Shown piece by piece: positions 5,830-11,959 of a stretch of 12,885 bases of DNA (its first letter is position 1; the number at the start of each line of letters is the position of its first letter). Made by a program: the position numbers and the translations under genes. The stretch is from an uncultured bacterium (GTDB lineage: Bacteria; Auribacterota; Tritonobacteria; UBA1439), in contig CALLYX010000483.1 in the NCBI GenBank assembly GCA_937858775.1, positions 1 to 12,885 of the forward strand, in the 5' to 3' direction. The notes below the pieces were generated by a model. It made no database searches. It saw nothing but the letters and a program-made list of their open reading frames with translations, and was not told the origin of the DNA.

Positions 5830-7916
5830 ACGGGATCCATGCGGACGCCGCGCGCGGCCCCCGGTGGCGCGTCTTCCTCCTTATCTGCGTCGTGGGGGCG
5901 ATCATCTACTCGCCCATCATGAACGCCGATTTCAGCTGCGACGACATCTGTTTCATCGCGTGGGCCAAGTACGCCGGGCCCCTCGACTACCTCCGCAGGT
6001 TCACCCCCGCCGAGGGGGAGATGATGTACCGCCCCCTGTACCCGGCGATATGGGCGCTAAGCTACCGGCTGTGGGGCGGGCACGCCTCGCTGCTCCACAT
6101 CCAGCTCGTCGCCGTCCACATCCTCATCGCCTGGCTGCTGTTCCTCATCGCCCTCCGGCTGGGCCGCAACGGGCCGTTCGCCGCTGCGGCCGCTCTGCTC
6201 TTCGTCTCCTCCCCCCTCTCCGTGGAGACGGTGGCATGGCTAAACGGCGTAGACGACGAGCACTGCCTCCTGCTCTATCTCTGCGCGCTCCTGAGCTTCA
6301 TCAAGATCGACGACCGCCCGTCCGCGCGCCGCGGCATGCTCGCCCTTTCCCTCGTCCTCGGCGCGTTGGCCCTTCTCGTCAGGGAGAGCGCCCTCTCGCT
6401 CCCGGTGACGGTGCTCCTCTGCGACATCCTCGTGATCCGTCCCGGGAAGGGGACGGGCGTCGTCCCGTATCTCCGGGAGAGATGGCGGCTGTACGGGGTG
6501 CACTTCCTCCTGGTCTTCTCCTTCTTCGCCGCGCGCTGCTGGATGCTCGGGGGGATGAGGGGGTACGGGGCGGGCGGTGTCACGTATGTGCCCCCGATGC
6601 TTGAGATCGCGATGGATGCATTCCTGCGGCTGCCGGCCATGATGATCCTGCCGCTGAAATCGAGCACGATCCACCTGCTCTTACCGGCCTATGCGGCGCG
6701 CCTCCTTGCCGAACCGTACGCCGTCATCGCCGCCTTCGTGCTGTTCTGCTGCATCGTCGTCTCCCTGAAGAGGGTGCAGTGGCGGCTCGTGGCGCTCGGC
6801 CTTGGGTGGTGCGCCACGGACATCCTCCTGCACTGGCAGGTGCTGCATTCCATCGGGCTGGCCGCGGGGAACCTGGAGTTCTCTCACTACCTGTATCAGC
6901 CCTCCGTCGGCTTCTACCTGGCGGTGAGCGCCCTATTTCTCTCCGGGCAGGAGGGGTGGAGAAGGGGGCTGTCGACGGGGATCGTGGCCGCCCTGGTCGT
7001 CGCCTACAGCCTCGTCTCCCTCCCATACAGCGCCCTATACCGCCGTTCCTTCCATGTCGCCCAGACCATCCTCCGGCAGTTCAAGGAGATGAGGTTGCCG
7101 CTGCCGCAGGGAAGCCGTGTCTTCATGATGGACGTCCCCACGCACATCGAGGGGGCACCGGTCTGGTGGGGCCCGACCAGCATTACGGTCTGGTGCGACC
7201 CGGGGCCGTCCATGGGCCCCGTGCTCGAGCGGGGGCTGTGGCATTACTCGGTCGAGCCGGCCGTGAGACGGATGTATCCGTACAGGATATTCCTGCTCAA
7301 TCGCGACGTGCGGCTGGAGGAGCGAAGAAATGAATACGAGGCGCCCCCGCGCTTCTCGCTCGACTACCTGCGCGCCCTGAAACCCGGCGAGACCGACTTC
7401 TTCCTCCGGTGGCTTCCGCGGGAGGAGCGCCTGGAGGACATCACGGCGCTGGTGCGGGGGAAGGCGTCGAAGACGCCGCCGCCGAGGCCCGTCTCGTGGA
7501 CGGCCGGGGAGATCGCGCGGGGGGGGCAATGGGCGCCGTTCGGCGACGCGCGCATTGAGACGGCCGAGGGCCGGAACGCGGTCCGCCTATCCGTGGGCCC
7601 GCACGGAGGGGGGCTGCGTCTCGATGGGGCGCCGTTCCCCCCCGACGAGCGCGCGAACATCGAAATGGAGGCGGCGCTCCTCTCGCCCGAGAGGGCGGAG
7701 GCGGCGCTCGAGTACCGGACGGAGGAGGAGGACCGATACGACGCCGACAAGCGTGCGGCGTTCGTCCTCAAGGCCGCGCCGGGCTTCGCCTTCGTGCGCG
7801 TCCCGCTCACGCGGCGGATCTACGATCTCATCGACGGAAAGATAGCCGGATGCAGGATCGTCTTCCCCGCGGGGCATCCCGCCGAACTCGAGATCAGGTC
7901 CATCCGGCTTCGCTGA
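5826..7916 (+). CDS. TMTC-like GT-C membrane glycosyltransferase with C-terminal beta-rich domain
   Basis: A 696-residue membrane protein starting at the ATG of an ATGA overlap with the methyltransferase stop. After a first membrane segment (about 15-32) come NADFSCDDICF (33-43) and YRPLYPAIWALSYRLWG (68-84). VRESALSLPVTVLLCD (185-200) and YLYQPSVGFYLAVSAL (365-380) follow. Together these match the loops of TMTC/DUF1736-type GT-C proteins, in which the DD pair is the likely catalytic or metal site. About ten hydrophobic segments end near residue 407. Instead of the TPR array typical of TMTC proteins, a soluble region follows. From about residue 555 to the end it is beta-rich, finishing AELEIRSIRLR, and resembles beta-sandwich tails I recall at the ends of other bacterial GT39-type proteins. 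The likely role is sugar transfer from a polyprenyl-phosphate donor outside the membrane, with the tail possibly binding glycan. The same frame is open upstream into the methyltransferase gene but is not coding there. Acceptor unknown. Confidence 0.82.
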   Translation: MNGIHADAARGPRWRVFLLICVVGAIIYSPIMNADFSCDDICFIAWAKYAGPLDYLRRFTPAEGEMMYRPLYPAIWALSYRLWGGHASLLHIQLVAVHILIAWLLFLIALRLGRNGPFAAAAALLFVSSPLSVETVAWLNGVDDEHCLLLYLCALLSFIKIDDRPSARRGMLALSLVLGALALLVRESALSLPVTVLLCDILVIRPGKGTGVVPYLRERWRLYGVHFLLVFSFFAARCWMLGGMRGYGAGGVTYVPPMLEIAMDAFLRLPAMMILPLKSSTIHLLLPAYAARLLAEPYAVIAAFVLFCCIVVSLKRVQWRLVALGLGWCATDILLHWQVLHSIGLAAGNLEFSHYLYQPSVGFYLAVSALFLSGQEGWRRGLSTGIVAALVVAYSLVSLPYSALYRRSFHVAQTILRQFKEMRLPLPQGSRVFMMDVPTHIEGAPVWWGPTSITVWCDPGPSMGPVLERGLWHYSVEPAVRRMYPYRIFLLNRDVRLEERRNEYEAPPRFSLDYLRALKPGETDFFLRWLPREERLEDITALVRGKASKTPPPRPVSWTAGEIARGGQWAPFGDARIETAEGRNAVRLSVGPHGGGLRLDGAPFPPDERANIEMEAALLSPERAEAALEYRTEEEDRYDADKRAAFVLKAAPGFAFVRVPLTRRIYDLIDGKIAGCRIVFPAGHPAELEIRSIRLR

Positions 7917-7926
7917 TCAGAAGCTG
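7905..7926. other. Small hairpin spanning the two abutting stop codons
   Basis: CGGCTTC (7905-7911) pairs with GAAGCTG (7920-7926) with one G-T wobble, around an 8-nt loop holding the palindrome TGATCA. That palindrome carries both TGA stops. There is no T run on either strand, so it is a weak terminator candidate at best; convergent transcription could still be resolved here. Confidence 0.3.
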
Positions 7927-9656
7927 TCGCGGGCCGCGCGGCGGTGCAGTTCCTCGATCGGGAGCCCGTTCCACGACCCGTCCGGACCCTTCACGATGTA
8001 CAGATGGATGCCGGTGATCGGCCCCTTCGCGAAGAGCGGCCCCTCCACGATGAATTTCCAGTATCCGTAACTCCCCCCGGTGAGGTAGGGGGTGTAGAAG
8101 AAGTCGAGGCAGGTGTAGAAGTCCATGATGTACTCCACCCGCTTCTCCCAGATGTAGTCCAGAAGCCGCCTCTTCCGCGCCGCGTCCCACGCCCCCCTGT
8201 TGGCGATCCCCACCAGGTCCACGACGGGGTTGCGGACGTAGTAGCCGTAGATGCCGGGGTTGAACGCCCCGATGACGGCCCCGGGCGGGAGGTTCCTGTT
8301 GAGCCACATCGCCCCCTTCAGCATGGAGCGGTGGTTGATCGAATACGCCCCCAGCGGCTCCGCCCCCTTCTGCCAGACCTGGAGGCCGAGCGGGGCGTAG
8401 TTCAGCAGGATGAGGAGGCCGGCCGCGCAGGACACGACGGTTCGCGCGCGCCGCCCGTCCCATACGGCGTCGACGGCGCGCACCGCCAGGACGGGGGCCG
8501 CGACGGCGAAGAGCAGGATCGCCTCGATGAAGTAGCGCTTGTCCAGCTTCCACTGGACGCCGCCGTAGTAGAGCGCGAGGAAGAACGCCGCGGCGAAGGC
8601 GAAGCCGAGACGCGGCAGGGGGGGGCCGCCCCGGGGGCGCCGCCTCGCCGCGGAGAAGAGGGCCGCCCCGCCGATGAAGATCAGCGCGACCCTGAACGCC
8701 ATCACGAGGTCGGAGAAGTCCACCGGCCCCAGGACGTGCTGCGGGTAGGGGATCGCCAGGGGGAGGTGCCCGAGGCCGATGACCTCGAACCAGATGTTGA
8801 AGGCGTTGAGAATGAAGCGTGCCTCGGCCTGCAGCCAGTTGAGGGCGCCGGGATGGGAGAGCATGTAGAGGTTGTGGTTGTAGTAGGAGATCAGGCCCGC
8901 GTTGTGCGGCACGATCGTCCCGAACTCCCGGTAACTGTAGAAGATCCATGGCGAGAGGACGGCTGCGAATCCGGCCGTCATGGCCGCGATCCGCAGGACG
9001 GCTCGGGGGAGGGGGGCGGAAGGGCGCCCGCGGCGAAGCGGGTCGCAGAACGCGTCGAGCGCCGTGAAAATGAAGAGGAAGAGGAGCGAGACGCGGAACA
9101 TGGCCGTAGCCCCAAGCATCAGGCCGAGGAGCAGGAACCTCCCCGCGGTCCGCTTGTCGCCGAGCTTGATAGTCCGCACGTAGTACGAAACGCAGGCGAT
9201 GAAGCCGAGCGACTCGAAGGCGTGCTCCGATCCGCTCAGGACGAACGAGATTACGTACGGGTTGAACGCCCAGAGCAGCGACGCCAGCAGCCCGGCGCGC
9301 CGCCCCGCGAGGAAAGAGACGAAGCGGTAGAGGAGGATGAGCGTCAGGGCGTCGGCCAGGGCGGAGACGCAGATGACGAGGTGCAGGCAGAGGTCGGGCC
9401 TCCCCGGGAACGCACGGTAGATGGGGGCCATCAGAAGCAGGAAACCGGGGTTGGTGAGGGCGTTCGTTTTGGCCTGTCCGTCCCAGCTTATCCATATCCC
9501 GCGCGCCATGTTCTGCGACATCTTCAGGCCGATGAAGGAGTCGTCGAAGAGGGATGGGCCCATGAGCGTCTCCGTCGGGAGCGCGCACAGGAAGAGGCGC
9601 AGCCCGAGGGCCAGCGCCAGGATAGAGATGAAGATGATCGAGGCACGCCTGTTCAT
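7917..9656 (-). CDS. GT-C membrane glycosyltransferase (GT39/arabinosyltransferase-like)
   Basis: A 579-residue polytopic membrane protein on the minus strand. A first membrane segment (about 7-26) is followed by an outer loop with SLFDDSFIGLKMSQNMARG (35-53); the DD-x-F-I pattern is the usual acidic active-site signature of bacterial GT-C enzymes of the DDxF type. LSGSEHAFESL (140-150) matches the second conserved loop (often S/N-G-x-E). Around ten hydrophobic segments extend to about residue 430, and a soluble C-terminal part (about 440-579) has GAFNPGIYGYYVRNPVVDLVGIAN, typical of this group. The ATG at 9656 has no Shine-Dalgarno; a -10-like TAGTAT lies 10 nt upstream, so translation may be leaderless. 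The stop abuts the stop of the convergent operon with no gap. It is transcribed alone within the window. The likely donor is a polyprenyl-phosphate sugar; the acceptor is unknown. Confidence 0.84.
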   Translation of the reverse strand: MNRRASIIFISILALALGLRLFLCALPTETLMGPSLFDDSFIGLKMSQNMARGIWISWDGQAKTNALTNPGFLLLMAPIYRAFPGRPDLCLHLVICVSALADALTLILLYRFVSFLAGRRAGLLASLLWAFNPYVISFVLSGSEHAFESLGFIACVSYYVRTIKLGDKRTAGRFLLLGLMLGATAMFRVSLLFLFIFTALDAFCDPLRRGRPSAPLPRAVLRIAAMTAGFAAVLSPWIFYSYREFGTIVPHNAGLISYYNHNLYMLSHPGALNWLQAEARFILNAFNIWFEVIGLGHLPLAIPYPQHVLGPVDFSDLVMAFRVALIFIGGAALFSAARRRPRGGPPLPRLGFAFAAAFFLALYYGGVQWKLDKRYFIEAILLFAVAAPVLAVRAVDAVWDGRRARTVVSCAAGLLILLNYAPLGLQVWQKGAEPLGAYSINHRSMLKGAMWLNRNLPPGAVIGAFNPGIYGYYVRNPVVDLVGIANRGAWDAARKRRLLDYIWEKRVEYIMDFYTCLDFFYTPYLTGGSYGYWKFIVEGPLFAKGPITGIHLYIVKGPDGSWNGLPIEELHRRAARDSF

Positions 9657-9665
9657 GCGGGGGCC

Positions 9666-9693
9666 ATACTACCACAGGGCGTTCCGTAAGCAA
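9666..9693 (-). promoter_or_regulatory. Possible extended -10 promoter for the minus-strand glycosyltransferase
   Basis: On the minus strand TTGCTT (9693-9688, 3/6) and TAGTAT (9671-9666, 4/6) are 16 nt apart, and the -10 is preceded by TGG, an extended -10 (TGn). Only 9 nt separate it from the ATG at 9656. The matches are modest. Confidence 0.35.
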
Positions 9694-9882
9694 AGCCGCA
9701 TGAGAAGGGATCCCGGGGGAAGGGCGCCTTCCCGGACGCGGTGGCGCATCCCGACTGTATCCGCTCCTGTATCCTCATACGGTCCGAAACAGCGAGCCCG
9801 GCCTCGGGGGATCTCCAACTGCAATGTGCACAACCGCTGAAATCAGCATGGACGCTGACCTGGAACGGCGGATAACCGCATC

Positions 9883-9940
9883 CCGCTCCTCGCAGCGCGC
9901 CCTTTAGGGTGCGCCACGAGGGCGCGAGTCAAAGGAGCGG
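9883..9940. other. Nested inverted repeat, possible structured RNA
   Basis: The outer stem is CCGCTCCT (9883-9890) with AGGAGCGG (9933-9940), 8 perfect pairs. The inner stem is CGCGCCC (9896-9902) with GGGCGCG (9920-9926), 7 perfect pairs, separated from the outer one by a small internal loop. Two alternative hairpins compete with the inner stem: GCGCGCCC-TTTA-GGGTGCGC (9895-9914, one wobble) and GCGCC-ACGAG-GGCGC (9911-9925). No T run follows on either strand, so it does not look like a terminator. It could be an RNA element or a protein-binding site; transcription is not shown. Confidence 0.5.
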
Positions 9941-10030
9941 TTGCGCAGGGAAGTCGGCGCCGCGGGGGGATATGGACGAAGGTTGCTTCTCCGGGTCGAG
10001 ATCCATCACACCGTGTCTCGCTTGCGGCAC

Positions 10031-10080
10031 GGTATCCTCTCCTTTTTTCTTGATCGATCGTACCGGAGGGGATGCCTTTT
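10031..10080 (+). terminator. Terminator-like stem-loop with short T run
   Basis: GGTATCCTCTCC (10031-10042) pairs with GGAGGGGATGCC (10065-10076) over 12 positions, two of them G-T wobbles. The 22-nt loop contains GATCGATC, and TTTT (10077-10080) follows. The form suits a plus-strand intrinsic terminator, but the loop is long, the T run short, and no plus-strand gene ends nearby. It would make sense only if something between about 9700 and 10030 is transcribed. ACCGTG/CACGGT (10010-10033) overlaps its left arm and could compete. Confidence 0.3.
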
Positions 10081-10157
10081 CCCATGCCCCCTTCCACAGG
10101 GACGGTTGCTCCCGATTTCGCATAGAGCAGCGTACGCCGCCCCGTCGGGCATTCCCC

Positions 10158-10185
10158 TTGCCTGAATCCCGGCATGTGATATCAT
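10158..10185 (+). promoter_or_regulatory. Extended -10 promoter for the carbamoyltransferase gene
   Basis: TTGCCT (10158-10163, 4/6) and TATCAT (10180-10185, 5/6) have 16-nt spacing, with TGA directly before the -10 (extended TGn). The predicted start near 10192 leaves a leader of about 37 nt that carries the ribosome site GGAGAG (10219-10224). Confidence 0.5.
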
Positions 10186-10228
10186 AGCGCCTTCGCGGAT
10201 CCGTCGGAATATTCGCCTGGAGAGATAT

Positions 10229-11959
10229 ATGAATATACTCGGCTTCTCGAGCTTCATCGACAACTCGGGCGCGGCGCTCGTCCAGGACGGGAAGCTCGTC
10301 GCGGCGGCGGAGGAGGAGAAGTTCGTCCGGCGCCGCTACACGGGGGAGTTCCCCATCAACGCGATGCTCTACTGCCTCGAGGCGGGGGGGATCGCCATAG
10401 AGGACGTCGACCACGTCGGCTTCTTCTTCAGGCCGTGGGTCGGGATGCACAAGCGCCTCGCCCAGATCGTCCGCGCGCTCCCCGATTCCCTCCACTACTA
10501 CGGCACGCGCGGGGGCGCCTGGTTCAACCTGGTTAAGGCGGCGGCCCACACGAGGAACGTCTTCCGGAGGATGGGGCGGAGGCCGCGCTTCAACTTCCAC
10601 TACGTCAACCACCACCTCGCGCACGCGGCGAGCGCCTTTTTCGTCTCCCCGTTCGACGACGCGGCGATCCTCGTCCTCGACGGCAGCGGGGAGATCGCCT
10701 GCACCTCCTTTTTCAAGGGCGAGGGGAACAGGATCAGGAAGCTCGACCAGGTCGATTTCCCGCACTCCATGGGGTACCTGTACGCCTCCATGAGCCACTA
10801 CCTCGGCTTCAGGCCGGGGAAGGACGAGGGGAAGGTGATGGGCCTCACCTCATACGGCGATCCGGGCGTCTACGGGAAGGAGTTCGAGAAGATAGTCGTC
10901 CTCGGGGAGGCGGGGCGCGTCACGCTCGACCTGAGCTACTTCGACTACCCGCGAAACGGCGTGAATCCCCACGACGCCGGCCTCGACTGGGTCTCGGGGA
11001 AGTTCGTGCGGGCCTTCGGGCCGCCGCGCCGCCCCCACGACGCGATCGAGAAGCGGCACGAGGATATCTCCGCGGCGCTGCAGGCGGCCCTCGAGAAGGC
11101 GGCGCTGCACATCTCCCGTCACCTCCGCAAGGCCGCCGGCTCGAAGCGGCTCTGCATAGCGGGCGGGGTGGGGCTCAACAGCGTGATGAACGGCGCGATA
11201 CTCCGGGACGGCCTCTTCGACGAGATATTCATCCAGCCCGCCTCCGGCGACAACGGCGCCGGTCTCGGCGCGGCGTTCGAGATCTGGCACGAGACGCTGG
11301 GACAGCCGAGGGGGTTCGTGATGACGGACGCCTATACCGGCCCCTCCTACACGGATGCGGAGATGGAGGAGGCGCTCCGCAAGTTCGGCCGCGCGTACAC
11401 CCGCCCCGCCGACATCGCCCGAGAGTGCGCGACATTCATCGCGGACGGAAAGATCGTCGCCTGGTTCCAGGGCCGGCTCGAGTTCGGCCCCCGCGCCCTA
11501 GGCAACCGGAGCATCCTCGTGGACCCGCGCCGCGCCGAGATGAAGGACATCCTGAACCTCAAGGTCAAGCACCGGGAGCCGTTCCGCCCGTTCGCCCCGG
11601 CGATCCTGGAGGAGCGGTGCGGGGAGTATTTCGACAGCGCGCACCCGTCGCCGTTTATGCTGCTCGTCTACAACGTGAGGCCGGAAAAGCGGGGGGTCAT
11701 CCCGGCCGTCACGCACGTCGACGGAACCGGCCGGGTCCAGACGGTGGGCAGGGGGCAGAACCCGGTCTACCACCGGCTCATCGAGGAGTTCGGCCGTATC
11801 ACTGGCGTCCCGGTCGTCCTCAACACCTCGTTCAACGACAAGGGGGAGCCGATCGTGTGCACCCCGGGCGACGCGCTCAGCTTCTTCGTGAAGTCGCAGA
11901 TAGACTACCTGGCCATGGGACCGTTCCTGGCGAAGAACCCCGCGACAGCCGATGCCTGA
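10229..11959 (+). CDS. NodU/CmcH-family O-carbamoyltransferase
   Basis: A 576-residue cytosolic enzyme of full family length. The N-terminal ASKHA-fold domain opens MNILGFSSFIDNSGAALVQDGKLVAAAEEEKF, the usual NodU start. NHHLAHAASAFF (127-138) holds the metal-binding histidines, and LVLDGSGE (148-155), DEGKVMGLTSYG (199-210) and AGGVGLNSVMNG (311-322) continue the fold. The C-terminal YrdC-like half has FQGRLEFGPRALGNRSIL (413-430), REPFRPFAPAIL (449-460), VDGTGRVQTV (497-506) and LNTSFNDKGEPIV (531-543), all standard. These enzymes make carbamoyl-adenylate from carbamoyl phosphate and ATP and pass the carbamoyl group to a hydroxyl, often of a sugar (Nod factors, tobramycin, cephamycins). ATG at 10229 is preceded by GGAGAG with 4-nt spacing and an extended -10 promoter. 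It overlaps the deacetylase start by 8 nt, so both likely act on the same glycan. The acceptor is unknown. Confidence 0.95.
   Translation: MNILGFSSFIDNSGAALVQDGKLVAAAEEEKFVRRRYTGEFPINAMLYCLEAGGIAIEDVDHVGFFFRPWVGMHKRLAQIVRALPDSLHYYGTRGGAWFNLVKAAAHTRNVFRRMGRRPRFNFHYVNHHLAHAASAFFVSPFDDAAILVLDGSGEIACTSFFKGEGNRIRKLDQVDFPHSMGYLYASMSHYLGFRPGKDEGKVMGLTSYGDPGVYGKEFEKIVVLGEAGRVTLDLSYFDYPRNGVNPHDAGLDWVSGKFVRAFGPPRRPHDAIEKRHEDISAALQAALEKAALHISRHLRKAAGSKRLCIAGGVGLNSVMNGAILRDGLFDEIFIQPASGDNGAGLGAAFEIWHETLGQPRGFVMTDAYTGPSYTDAEMEEALRKFGRAYTRPADIARECATFIADGKIVAWFQGRLEFGPRALGNRSILVDPRRAEMKDILNLKVKHREPFRPFAPAILEERCGEYFDSAHPSPFMLLVYNVRPEKRGVIPAVTHVDGTGRVQTVGRGQNPVYHRLIEEFGRITGVPVVLNTSFNDKGEPIVCTPGDALSFFVKSQIDYLAMGPFLAKNPATADA

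Larger units (their letters stand above)
9657..10228. other. 572-nt gene-free region with several inverted repeats
   Basis: I see no convincing protein gene here. Short open frames (9843-10175 minus, 9909-10187 plus) lack ribosome sites, recognisable motifs and the third-position G/C bias of the neighbours. The region holds promoter-like sites at both ends and several inverted repeats: a 7-bp stem with a 3-nt loop at 9717-9733 (GGGAAGG/CCTTCCC), nested stems at 9883-9940, ACCGTG/CACGGT at 10010-10033, and a 12-bp imperfect stem followed by TTTT at 10031-10080. No tRNA or known riboswitch could be recognised. Confidence 0.6.

Noticed and set aside
7944..9689. 581-codon plus-strand open frame opposite the minus-strand glycosyltransferase
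   Set aside because: Composition is highly charged (Glu/Arg/Val) with no membrane or catalytic motif, whereas the minus frame is a clear GT-C enzyme.
9991..10005. GGGTCGAGATCC, loosely like a tRNA T-arm
   Set aside because: The usual GTTCGA core is broken and no acceptor, D or anticodon arm can be placed around it.
9843..10187. Small open frames in the gene-free stretch (9843-10175 minus, 9909-10187 plus)
   Set aside because: No ribosome site, no motif, codon use unlike neighbours, and they overlap each other and the inverted repeats.
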